From assembly GCA_049799955.1 (NCBI GenBank), contig JBARIW010000098.1, positions 1-64,000 on the forward strand: DNA of 64,000 nucleotides, read 5' to 3'. Numbering within the stretch: position 1 is the stretch's first letter; each line of letters opens with the position of its first letter. The stretch comes from JBGTFE01 sp049799955. GTDB lineage: Bacteria; Acidobacteriota; Blastocatellia; Pyrinomonadales; Pyrinomonadaceae. Under the pieces are notes generated by a model. It did not search any database and was not told the origin of the DNA. It worked only from the letters and a program-made list of their open reading frames with translations. This document shows positions 53,826-61,675 of this stretch, one piece after another. Position numbers and translations under genes: made by a program.

Positions 53826-54320
53826 ATGGAAGAAGTTTCTGCGACAGTTTCATCCGAGAAATCAAACGCTTTTAAAGCAGTCGCTTTCGGCGGTTTGATT
53901 GCCGGGATTTTGGATTTAACGGCGGCTTGCGTTACGAATTACTGGATTAGTCCGGTACGCATTTTTCAATCGATTTCCGCCGGTTTGCTTGGCGCAGAAA
54001 GCGCGAAAGGCGGCGCGGCGACGGCTATTCTCGGCATTTTTCTTCATTTTGTCATCGCTTTTACCGCGACGACGGTTTTTTATATTGCCAGCCGTAAGAT
54101 TAAATTTTTAATAAATCAAACCGTCGTCTCCGGCGTGTTTTACGGCGTCGCGGTTTACTGGTTTATGCAGCTTGTCGTTCTGCCGCTTTCGGCTTTCCCA
54201 TATAAAAAGCAGTTGATTCCCGAACCGAATCAATTTTTCGTCGGAATGATAGTTCATATTCTTTGCGTCGGGCTGCCGATTGCGCTCGTCGTTCGCCATT
54301 TTTCAAAATCAGAAAGATGA
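53826..54320 (+). CDS. Small four-TM membrane protein
   Basis: 164 residues with about four helices (near 18-36, 62-83, 97-118 and 133-155). The stop overlaps the next ATG (ATGA). Composition matches the operon, so it belongs to it. It may move an intermediate or be unrelated. No confident family. Confidence 0.6.
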   Translation: MEEVSATVSSEKSNAFKAVAFGGLIAGILDLTAACVTNYWISPVRIFQSISAGLLGAESAKGGAATAILGIFLHFVIAFTATTVFYIASRKIKFLINQTVVSGVFYGVAVYWFMQLVVLPLSAFPYKKQLIPEPNQFFVGMIVHILCVGLPIALVVRHFSKSER

Positions 54321-55129
54321 TTATTTCCGTCGAAATAAATAATCAAAGTTATCGAATAAACCCGGACGAGCCGATTAATATTGCGCTTCCGCTCGATTTC
54401 GCGGGCGCGCAGCCGAACATTTACAGCGTGGAAAAAGCGACTTCAAAACCTTGTGAAGCGGGCGAACTCGTCGGCGATACGCGTCGCGGCGGAAGCTGTA
54501 ATTTTGAGCAGATTACGTTTATCCCGCACTGCAACGGCACGCATACCGAAGGAGTCGGGCACATCACGCGCGAAAGAATTTCGATTCACGATGCGCTGAA
54601 AGACGCGTTTATTCCGGCGACAATCGTTTCAATCGAGCCGGAAAACGCTTTGGAAACACAGGAAACTTATTCGATAGAATTAAAGGAAACGGACAAATTA
54701 ATTACGCGAAACGCGATTGAAAAAAGTTTACAAACTCTCGAAAACGGCAATCCGAAAGCCCTTATTATTCGCACTTTGCCGAACAGCGAAAGCAAAAAAA
54801 CGCAAACTTATCTTGAAGATATTCCGCCTTTTTTCTCGACCGAAGCGATGCAGTTTATGGTTGAGAGAAAGATTAAACATCTGCTCGTCGATTTGCCTTC
54901 GATTGACAGAATTTTCGATGAAGGAAAGCTTTCGAATCATCGAATTTTCTGGAACGTCGAACAGGGCGCGTTTGAAACAAACAGAGAAAGTTTTATCAAC
55001 AACACGATTACCGAATTAATTTTCGTCGAGGACGAAATTGCCGACGGAAATTATCTTTTGAACCTGCAAATCGCCGCTTTTGTCTCCGATGCTTCTCCGA
55101 GCCGTCCGATTCTTTTTAATTTAATTTGA
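54317..55129 (+). CDS. kynB: Cyclase-family hydrolase, putative kynurenine formamidase
   Basis: 270 residues from the coupled ATG. The metal-binding signature reads His71-x2-Gly-Thr-His76-Thr-Glu78...His82, a variant of the KynB HxGTHxDxPxH with Glu for Asp. N-formylkynurenine hydrolysis fits the pathway. The protein is longer than KynB (about 210), so substrate assignment is moderate. Converges with the MFS gene, overlapping by nine bases. Confidence 0.7.
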   Translation: MIISVEINNQSYRINPDEPINIALPLDFAGAQPNIYSVEKATSKPCEAGELVGDTRRGGSCNFEQITFIPHCNGTHTEGVGHITRERISIHDALKDAFIPATIVSIEPENALETQETYSIELKETDKLITRNAIEKSLQTLENGNPKALIIRTLPNSESKKTQTYLEDIPPFFSTEAMQFMVERKIKHLLVDLPSIDRIFDEGKLSNHRIFWNVEQGAFETNRESFINNTITELIFVEDEIADGNYLLNLQIAAFVSDASPSRPILFNLI

Positions 55130-56395
55130 ACTTTTATCCAGACTGCGGCTTCCCGCGTAAAGCACAATCGCGCCCAAAAGACACGAAACAGGGCAAACGA
55201 GCAATGTGTAGCGCATCATTTCGGCGTTTGTCGTAACGCCCGTCTGCGGATTTGTTACAATTCCGGCAAGGTCGTTTAATTTTCCGATTAAATTCGAGCC
55301 GATGAGATAAGCGGCGATATTTACGGAGAAAAAATAAATTGCGACAGCCAAGCCGCGCAGATTCGCGCCCGCGATTTCGGTTGCGTCCGCCGCCGCCGCA
55401 CCGAGCCACGCGAGAGCCGCGCCGAGCAGTATAAAATTGGCGGCAAAGGCGATTTTGTAGTCGGGCGCGAAAAGCAAAATAAGCCAAAAAGGAATCGAAA
55501 TTGCCGAAAGAATTGCGCCGTAACGCATTCTGCCGCCCGGCGATTTGCACCGAAACCAGTCAGCCAGAACGCCGCCGTAGAGCGTCGCGGGAATGCCCGC
55601 GACAATAACGAAAATTCCCGTGTAAAATCCGATTGTCGCAATATCGAGCTTGAAAATGCGAATGTAAAAAACCGCGCCCCAAATTGAAAGATTGTTGGTC
55701 GCCAAGCCCAGAAGCGCGTAGCCGACGCAAAGCAGAACGAAGGGCTTGCTCGCCAGAAGCTTTTTCCAATCGGCGCTCGTGTATTCGATTTCGGCTTTTT
55801 TCGCATCTTCGCGCCGAGCCGGTTCGCGCAGTAGAAAAACCATAATCGCCAGCGCAATGCCCGGAAATCCGAGCAGGTAAAAAGCCCAGCGCCAGCCGTA
55901 ATGCTCGCCAATCCAGCCGCCTAAAAACGCCGCAAGTCCCGCGCCGACGGCAATTCCCATCGAATATGTGCTCGTTACGGCGGCGCGTTTCGTCGGCGGA
56001 AAATAATCTGAAAGAAGCGAGATTGCCGCAGGTCCGAGCGTCGCCTCGCCGACGCCGACCATTACGCGGCAAAAGAAAAGCGTCCAGAAATCGTTGGCAA
56101 AACCGGTCAAACCCGAAAAAAGACTCCAAACCGCAAGACCGACCGCAATCATTATTTTGCGCGAGCGTTTGTCCGCCAGCCAACCGAACGGAATGCCCAA
56201 AATAGTGTAGAAGATAACAAAAGACGTTGTTCCGAGAAGCGCGAGCTGCGTATCGGAAAACGTCATTTCCGTCTTAATCTTTGAAAAAAGAATATAAATT
56301 ATCTGCCGGTCAAGAAAATTCAGCGTGTAAACCAGCGTCAGAAGCGCGAGCGCGTACCATGCATAGCCTGTTGCCTTTTGTTCGGTGTTATTCAT
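55121..56395 (-). CDS. MFS transporter (12 TM)
   Basis: 424 residues from the ATG at 56395; an upstream TTG lies in the heptamer repeat and is disfavoured. LNFLDRQIIYILF at TM1 and FGWLADKRSRK between TM2 and TM3 fit MFS signatures (spinster/ACS-like). Twelve hydrophobic segments are apparent. It may import an aromatic or carboxylate; substrate unknown. Last gene of the minus-strand cluster. Confidence 0.88.
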   Translation of the reverse strand: MNNTEQKATGYAWYALALLTLVYTLNFLDRQIIYILFSKIKTEMTFSDTQLALLGTTSFVIFYTILGIPFGWLADKRSRKIMIAVGLAVWSLFSGLTGFANDFWTLFFCRVMVGVGEATLGPAAISLLSDYFPPTKRAAVTSTYSMGIAVGAGLAAFLGGWIGEHYGWRWAFYLLGFPGIALAIMVFLLREPARREDAKKAEIEYTSADWKKLLASKPFVLLCVGYALLGLATNNLSIWGAVFYIRIFKLDIATIGFYTGIFVIVAGIPATLYGGVLADWFRCKSPGGRMRYGAILSAISIPFWLILLFAPDYKIAFAANFILLGAALAWLGAAAADATEIAGANLRGLAVAIYFFSVNIAAYLIGSNLIGKLNDLAGIVTNPQTGVTTNAEMMRYTLLVCPVSCLLGAIVLYAGSRSLDKSSN

Positions 56396-56400
56396 TTGAG

Positions 56401-56497
56401 ATTCAAGATTCAAGATTTAAGATTTAAGATTCAAGATTTAAGATTATAATTCGATTTTCAGTTTTGAATTTTGAATCTTAAATCTTGAATCTTGAAT
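56401..56497. repeat. Heptamer-array hairpin 1
   Basis: Six tandem 7-mers (ATTCAAG or ATTTAAG) at 56401-56442, mirrored by CTTAAAT-CTTGAAT-CTTGAAT at 56477-56497. Occupies the spacer between the MaoC and MFS genes. Confidence 0.8.
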
Positions 56498-56898
56498 TAT
56501 TCAGGCAAAATCATGACGACGGCTTCGCCTTTGACAACCGTTTCGCCCGATTGATTTGTGCAGACGGTTTCCAAAGTTACGACCGGTTTATCTTCGCGTA
56601 TATTCGCAACGGTCGCCGTCGCCGTAACGGTGTCATCGAGAAAAACCGGCGCGGTAAATTTTAAAGTCTGCGAAAGATAGACGATTTTCCGCTCTTTAAA
56701 TTCATAGCCGAGAACGGCTGAAATCAACGCGCCCGAAATCATTCCGTGCGCGATACGCCTTCCGAATCGCGTTTTCGACGCAAATTCCTCGTCCAGATGA
56801 ATCGGGTTAAAATCGCCCGAAAGCTCGGCAAATGCGCGAACGACCGAATCGGTAATTTGTTTGCTGGTGGAGAATTTGTCTCCTATTTGTAAATCCAT
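56497..56898 (-). CDS. MaoC-like (hot-dog) dehydratase
   Basis: 133 residues from the ATG at 56898; upstream in-frame codons lie in a repeat hairpin. NPIHLDEEFASKTRFGRRIA followed by HG is the R-hydratase 2 signature, with the catalytic Asp/His. Such enzymes hydrate 2-enoyl-CoA. Supports an acyl-CoA function for this operon. The stop codon abuts the heptamer array. Confidence 0.88.
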   Translation of the reverse strand: MDLQIGDKFSTSKQITDSVVRAFAELSGDFNPIHLDEEFASKTRFGRRIAHGMISGALISAVLGYEFKERKIVYLSQTLKFTAPVFLDDTVTATATVANIREDKPVVTLETVCTNQSGETVVKGEAVVMILPE

Positions 56899-56906
56899 AA
56901 TTTTTT

Positions 56907-56975
56907 GATCTTTGAGCTTAGACCTTTGACCTTTGATTTCTTCTTTCAAAGGTCAAAGGTCTAAGCTCAAAGATC
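56907..56975. repeat. Heptamer-array hairpin 2 (30-bp perfect arms)
   Basis: GATCTTT, GAGCTTA, GACCTTT, GACCTTT, GA (56907-56936) and the exact complement (56946-56975) with a 9-nt loop. Between hydrolase and MaoC genes. Confidence 0.85.
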
Positions 56976-56977
56976 CT

Positions 56978-57856
56978 TTATTTTCCTTCTAAAAATTTCA
57001 AAACTTCCCTGTTAAAATCTACCGCTTTCTCGACTTGCGGAACGTGCCCGCACTGGTCGAAGACTATTAATTGCGAACCGGCGATTCCTTTATTAAATTT
57101 TTCGCCGTCGGCAAGCTTTAATAAACCGTCCTGCTTGCCCCAGATAATCAGCGTCGGTTTTTTGATGCCGGCAAGCTGCGTGTCGAGAAAATCTTCGTCG
57201 CGCTTGATTGATTCAATCAGGCTGTTTATCGTGTAGCCGTCGTTTGCCGCGACGCGCAGGCTCAGAGACTGCTCGACGAAAATATCGCTTCCGAAAATCG
57301 CCTGATTATAAAAAACCATCTTGACCAGCGCGCGAACTTCATCGCGCGTCGAATAGTTGAGCGAATAGACAAGCTTCAAATCAATCTCGCTCGGCTTTAT
57401 TCCGGCGGCGTCCGCGAGCACGATGCGCTCGACGCGATTCGGATATTTAATCGCCGCGAGCGCCGCAACCCAGCCGCCGAGCGAATTTCCGACGAGCGAA
57501 GCTTTTTCGATTTTCAGCTCCGACATAAATTTGTCGAGAAAATCGACGTAAGTTCCGACACGATATTTGAGCATCGGTCTGTCCGATTTCCCGAAACCAA
57601 TCTGGTCGGGCGCAAAAACGTGATAATTCGCCGCCAGAGCCGCAATATTAAACTGCCAGTTTTCCGCCTGTCCGCCAAGCCCGTGCAGCAGAATAACCGC
57701 CGGCTTTGCCGCGTCGCCCGCTTCGAGATAGCGAATTTTCGCGCTGAAAACCGTTACGGTCTTTTCCTGCGGCGCAGTTTGCGCGGCGGCGACAAACGAA
57801 AGCGACGCGAAAATCGATAAAAACAATGAAACGATGAATATTTTTTTTTTCAACAT
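56978..57856 (-). CDS. Secreted alpha/beta hydrolase
   Basis: 292 residues; signal peptide about 1-25 (VAAAQ). Oxyanion HGLGG, nucleophile Ser in GNSLGG, acid Asp in WGKQDG and His in CGHVPQVE. Similar to C-C bond hydrolases and esterases. Its ATG overlaps the end of the 21-bp repeat reading frame. Substrate unknown. Confidence 0.85.
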   Translation of the reverse strand: MLKKKIFIVSLFLSIFASLSFVAAAQTAPQEKTVTVFSAKIRYLEAGDAAKPAVILLHGLGGQAENWQFNIAALAANYHVFAPDQIGFGKSDRPMLKYRVGTYVDFLDKFMSELKIEKASLVGNSLGGWVAALAAIKYPNRVERIVLADAAGIKPSEIDLKLVYSLNYSTRDEVRALVKMVFYNQAIFGSDIFVEQSLSLRVAANDGYTINSLIESIKRDEDFLDTQLAGIKKPTLIIWGKQDGLLKLADGEKFNKGIAGSQLIVFDQCGHVPQVEKAVDFNREVLKFLEGK

Positions 57857-57879
57857 GTGTTTTTCACCCTAATTAATTT

Positions 57880-58080
57880 AAATTCCTTTCGCGAAAATAG
57901 AATTTCCACTCCTGTTAATTTAATTTCCGATACTATTAATTCAATTTTTTTTGCTTCTAATTGAATTTCTATTGCTATTAATTGAATTAATAGTTATGGA
58001 AAAGTAATTGCGAATCCTGTTAATTTAATTAACAGTGGCGATAATTGAATTTTTAGTGCCGAAAATTGAATTTCCGTTTC
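57880..58080. repeat. 21-bp tandem array with AATT core
   Basis: About nine units, each exactly 21 bp, starting at 57880, 57901, 57922, 57943, 57964, 57985, 58006, 58027 and 58048; a last partial unit starts at 58069. Each unit begins AATT and most end TAATTN or AAATTN, with 10-12 variable bases between. Fills the spacer between the ligase and hydrolase genes. Confidence 0.9.
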
Positions 58081-58086
58081 ACTCAT
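57994..58086 (-). CDS. Seven-residue-repeat small ORF, interrupted
   Basis: On the minus strand an ATG (58086) overlaps the ligase stop and opens a frame of 30 codons to TAA (57994-57996). Beyond that single stop the frame continues in register to TGA at 57850-57852, overlapping the hydrolase ATG. The product has seven-residue repeats of the form x-I-(Q/K/E)-(L/F)-x-x-x, for example EIQFSAL and EIQLEAK. It could be a nonsense-mutated repeat gene or a by-product of the 21-bp DNA array. Confidence 0.35.
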   Translation of the reverse strand: MSETEIQFSALKIQLSPLLIKLTGFAITFP

Positions 58087-59731
58087 ACAGAGACTGTATG
58101 ACGTCTTTAAACTTTTCGGCGATAACATTTCTTTTCAGCTTCAAAGTCGGCGTTATTTCGTCCGCTTTCTGCAAAAAATCGCGTTCCATTATTTCAAAGC
58201 GCTTGATTGATTCGCTTGAAGACACGCGCGAATTTGCCTTTTCAATCTGTGCGGCGACCACTTGCCTGATTTCTTCTTTCTGCGTCAATCCGGTAAAACT
58301 TTCGAACCCGATATTATTCGCTTTTGCAAAGCTTTCCAGTTCAACCTGATTGAGCGTAATGAGCGCGACGCAGTAGCTTTTCCCGTCGCCGAAAACGAAA
58401 CATTGGCTTATCAGATGATTTTCCTTGACGAGATTTTCGATGAGCGCGGGCGCGACGTTTTTTCCGCTCGAAAGCACGATAATTTCTTTTTTGCGTCCCG
58501 TAATTTTCAAAAAACCGTCTTCGTCAAGGCTTCCCAAATCGCCTGTTTTGAGCCAGCCTTCGGCGTCGAACATTTCGGCGGTTTTGTCCGGCGCTTTGTA
58601 ATACCCGGAAAACATCATCTCGCTTTTAATTAGGATTTCGCTGTCTGCGGCAATTTTAATTTCGCACATCGGCATCGCTTTTCCGACCGTTCCGAAACGA
58701 AAATCGTCGGCGCGATTGAATGCGACGCAGATGTTTTCAGTCAAGCCGTAAGCCTGCAAAATCGGCACGCCCGCGCGAGCGTAAAAATCGGCAATCTCAC
58801 CGGGAAGAGGCGCGCCGCCGCTCGTCAAAAGTCTGACGCGCCCGCCGAAAGCGTCTTTCAATTTCTGCGCGTCGGGCGCATTTCCGTGAAGGCTTACGAC
58901 TTTAGCATAAATTTTCTCGAAAAATCTCGGCAAACTGGCAAAAACCGTCGGCTTTACGTCGAGCATATAACCGTAAAGCTTCGATAAATCATCGACAAAA
59001 TGCGCGGCAGTTCCGTTGTAAAGCCGGTTATAAATGCCCGAAATCCTTTCCGCGACATGGCAGCCCGGCAAATACGAAAGGCAAACGTCGTCGTCGAAAA
59101 CCGGAACGGATTGTTTCAGCGATTCTAACGAATTCAAAATATATTTGTGCGAAAGCATCGCCCCTTTCGGCTCGCCGGTCGTGCCTGAAGTGTAAACCAT
59201 TATCGCCGTTTCTTCCGGTCTGGCATTGAAACCTGTTTCTTCGACTTTTGCTAAAAACTTCCCGCGATTTTCATTGCCGAATTGAAGAAAGTCGCGGAAG
59301 CTTGTTGCTGATTCGTCTTCTTCAAGACAGATAATTTCCCTGACTTTCTTCAATTCGTCGCGGACATGCAGAATTTTTTCGAGCTGAACTCGCGTGTCAA
59401 CAAAAACAAATTCCGCGTCCGAATGATTAATAATAAATTCGCATTGTTCGGTCGAGTTTGTCGGGTAAATTCCTATGCCGACGCCGCCCGCGCCAATCGT
59501 CGCAATATCGGCAATCGTCCATTCCGGCACATTTCCCGCGAGAATCGCGACAGACGCGCCTTTCGTCAAGCCTTTTGCCAGCAAAGCGCACGCGAAATCG
59601 TGAACCTGTTCTTCGAAATCCTCCCAATTCTGCGAGCTCCAATCGTCGCCGCTTCGCGTATAAAAAACAGGCTTGCCGCGATATTTTTCGGCTTGCGCGC
59701 GAAATATACTGTAAATATTCGGATACTTCAT
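58079..59731 (-). CDS. Long-chain acyl-CoA synthetase (AMP-forming)
   Basis: 550 residues from the ATG at 59731, which overlaps the KAS III stop (TGATG). ANL family: P-loop-like MVYTSGTTGEPKGAMLSHKY, LQAYGLTE, KTGDLGSLDEDGFLKITGRK and the C-terminal catalytic Lys region. It activates a fatty or aryl acid as acyl-AMP and then acyl-CoA. Forms an operon with the KAS III-like enzyme. Confidence 0.88.
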   Translation of the reverse strand: MKYPNIYSIFRAQAEKYRGKPVFYTRSGDDWSSQNWEDFEEQVHDFACALLAKGLTKGASVAILAGNVPEWTIADIATIGAGGVGIGIYPTNSTEQCEFIINHSDAEFVFVDTRVQLEKILHVRDELKKVREIICLEEDESATSFRDFLQFGNENRGKFLAKVEETGFNARPEETAIMVYTSGTTGEPKGAMLSHKYILNSLESLKQSVPVFDDDVCLSYLPGCHVAERISGIYNRLYNGTAAHFVDDLSKLYGYMLDVKPTVFASLPRFFEKIYAKVVSLHGNAPDAQKLKDAFGGRVRLLTSGGAPLPGEIADFYARAGVPILQAYGLTENICVAFNRADDFRFGTVGKAMPMCEIKIAADSEILIKSEMMFSGYYKAPDKTAEMFDAEGWLKTGDLGSLDEDGFLKITGRKKEIIVLSSGKNVAPALIENLVKENHLISQCFVFGDGKSYCVALITLNQVELESFAKANNIGFESFTGLTQKEEIRQVVAAQIEKANSRVSSSESIKRFEIMERDFLQKADEITPTLKLKRNVIAEKFKDVIQSLYE

Positions 59732-60723
59732 CAATACTTGAAAATCATCGCCGCCATGTTGATTCCGCCGCCCGAGGCGCACATGACAAGCGTGTCACCG
59801 CGTTTTAATTTTCCCGCACAGATTGCGTCGTGCAAAACCATCGGAATACAAGCCGAGCCGGTGTAGCCCCATTTCTGCATAATCGTGTGCGTTTTCTCGA
59901 ACGGCTGACCGAGCGACGCCATAACGTCCTTGATTGTGTTCAGATTAACCTGCGTCCAGAGAAACAAATCTATATTATCGAGCGTCAGATTAACACGTTC
60001 AAGAAGCTCTTTGACGATGCGCTGCCAGCCTTCGAAATTGATTTCCGGCGGCGTTCGCTTGGCGAAACGAACTTTGTTGTAATAACCTTCGCGCAGAACT
60101 TCTTCGGTTATCGGCATCTTTGCGCCGCCCGCGAAAATTCCCAGATAATCATGATATTCGCCCATCGCTTCGAGCTTCGAAGCAAGCTGTCCGACATTTT
60201 CGTTTTCGGTCGCCTGAAGAACGACCGCGCCCGCGCCGTCGGCAAAAATCGTGGCGGTTTTCTTTTCCGTCCAGTCAAGAAATTTCGACATCGCGTAACA
60301 GCCGATAACCAGCACGTTTTTGTAATTCGCGTCCGCCGTGATGTATTTGCAGGCAGTGTCGAGCGCCGTTACAAATCCGGCGCAGGCGCAGGTCGTGTCG
60401 AAAGTTCCCGCATTGCGCGCGCCGATTCGATGCTGAACGACGACCGACGTAGCGGGCGAGAGATATTCGCCCGTATCGGTCGCCAGAATTATCAAATCGA
60501 TTTCTTCGGCGGAAATTCCCGCATTTTTCAACGCATTTTCAGCCGCGCGCGTCGAAATATCCGCCGCGCTTTCGTCTTCGGCGAGAATATGACGTTCGAG
60601 AATTCCCAGATTTTGTGAGACAAATTCGCTGATGTCTTCGCCAAGCATCCGGCTTAAATCGTCGTTTGTTAAAACCCTGTCTGGAACGGAAACGCCCGTT
60701 CCGATAATTTTTGCGTTTCGCAT
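59731..60723 (-). CDS. KAS III-like enzyme with altered catalytic triad
   Basis: 330 residues. The FabH fold is clear, and the nucleophile Cys114 sits in CACAGF. In FabH the His of PHQAN and the Asn of GNTS complete the triad. Here these read WTQVN (Thr257) and WGYTGS (Tyr287). So C-C condensation by the FabH mechanism is unlikely; acyl transfer or an OleA-like variant is possible. The neighbouring acyl-CoA ligase and hydrolase recall ole clusters, but the OleD reductase is missing. Confidence 0.8.
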   Translation of the reverse strand: MRNAKIIGTGVSVPDRVLTNDDLSRMLGEDISEFVSQNLGILERHILAEDESAADISTRAAENALKNAGISAEEIDLIILATDTGEYLSPATSVVVQHRIGARNAGTFDTTCACAGFVTALDTACKYITADANYKNVLVIGCYAMSKFLDWTEKKTATIFADGAGAVVLQATENENVGQLASKLEAMGEYHDYLGIFAGGAKMPITEEVLREGYYNKVRFAKRTPPEINFEGWQRIVKELLERVNLTLDNIDLFLWTQVNLNTIKDVMASLGQPFEKTHTIMQKWGYTGSACIPMVLHDAICAGKLKRGDTLVMCASGGGINMAAMIFKY

Positions 60724-60732
60724 AAAATCATA

Positions 60733-60836
60733 GGTCCTTTGTTTTTTGTCCTTCGTCCTTTGCCGGTTGAAATTAATTACATTCTAAATTTAAGTTCAAG
60801 CGAGCAAAGGACAAATGACTAATGACCAAGGACAAA
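60733..60836. repeat. Heptamer-array hairpin 3
   Basis: GTCCTTT-type 7-mers (60734-60763) face AAAGGAC/AAATGAC-type 7-mers (60803-60836). The right arm provides the last codons and stop of the next hydrolase gene. Confidence 0.7.
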
Positions 60837-61595
60837 TTGTGAAACAATTCTATTAAATTCGTTCGCTTTTTCGATAAAAAACATATGGCTGCCGCCTTCG
60901 ATTACTTTCAGTGTCGCATTCGGAATCGCTTCAGCCAAATTATAAGAATTCTGCGGCGGCACGACCGCGTCGGCGTCGCCCGTCAGAACTAAAGTTTCGG
61001 CTTTTATCCCGGCTGCGCGCTTTTCGGCATCAAACGTCGTCGCCGATTGTAATTGCGCGAGATACACATTTTCGGGAACGATATTTTGCTCGCGCAGCTT
61101 GCATACTTTTTCGACAATTTCCGCGTTTTCCGTGCGAAATTCGGGTGTAAATGCCGGAATCATAAATTTTCTGATGCGCTCCGAAGAATTCATCGCTTCG
61201 GTCGAAGCAAACGCCATCAAAACTTCCCACGCGGGCGGAACGTGATTCGCGCCGCCGAAGCTCGTGCAGGCGAGAACCAGTTTGTTCAGCCTTTCGGGAA
61301 AAGCGAGAGCGAATTCCTGCGCGGCAAATCCGCCGAAGCTTGCTCCGAGAACATTCGCTTTTTCGATGTTTAATTCATCGAGCAAAGCCGCAATATCGCC
61401 CGCGATTGTCTCTAAAGAAACTGCTTCTCCGTCCGCAATTTTTGAATTGGCAACGCCTCGCGGGTCGAATGTGATAATCCGAAACCGCTTTGATAATTCT
61501 TCAATCTGCCTGAACCATGTCCACGCGCCCGAAGCGAATCCGGGAATTAAAACCAGCGGTTCGCCCGCACCGTGCGATTCGTAAAATAATTTCAT
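60819..61595 (-). CDS. Alpha/beta hydrolase
   Basis: 258 residues, cytoplasmic. Nucleophile Ser in GASFGG, acid Asp in TGDADAVV, His in GGSHMFF; opening LVLIPGFASGAWTWF. Resembles 3-oxoadipate-enol-lactonase/esterase types. The C-terminal FVLGH is encoded by the heptamer repeat, so the gene end was remodelled. Substrate unknown. Confidence 0.85.
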   Translation of the reverse strand: MKLFYESHGAGEPLVLIPGFASGAWTWFRQIEELSKRFRIITFDPRGVANSKIADGEAVSLETIAGDIAALLDELNIEKANVLGASFGGFAAQEFALAFPERLNKLVLACTSFGGANHVPPAWEVLMAFASTEAMNSSERIRKFMIPAFTPEFRTENAEIVEKVCKLREQNIVPENVYLAQLQSATTFDAEKRAAGIKAETLVLTGDADAVVPPQNSYNLAEAIPNATLKVIEGGSHMFFIEKANEFNRIVSQFVLGH

Positions 61596-61613
61596 CGAAT
61601 TGACTGCGTTAAT

Positions 61614-61669
61614 GACCTTTGATTTTTGAGCTTTGATTTTTTTATTTCAAAGGTCAAAGCTCAAAGGTC
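61614..61669. repeat. Heptamer-array hairpin 4
   Basis: GACCTTT, GATTTTT, GAGCTTT 7-mers facing CAAAGGT, CAAAGCT, CAAAGGT. Between the lipase and hydrolase genes. Confidence 0.75.
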
Positions 61670-61675
61670 TAAAAT

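Noticed and set aside
43176..55129. Kynurenine operon as de novo NAD synthesis
   Set aside because: ACMSD, semialdehyde dehydrogenase and deaminase point to catabolism; no quinolinate phosphoribosyltransferase is present.
55321..56183. Two long frames overlapping the MFS gene on the same strand
   Set aside because: Alternative-frame shadows; the 12-TM reading is clearly the real one.
57880..58080. 21-bp array as a CRISPR array
   Set aside because: Units are 21 bp with only 10-12 variable bases and no cas gene is in the window.
59830..60618. 262-codon plus-strand frame opposite the KAS III gene
   Set aside because: An antisense shadow: Arg/Phe/Asn-rich product with no family pattern, opposite a strongly recognisable enzyme.
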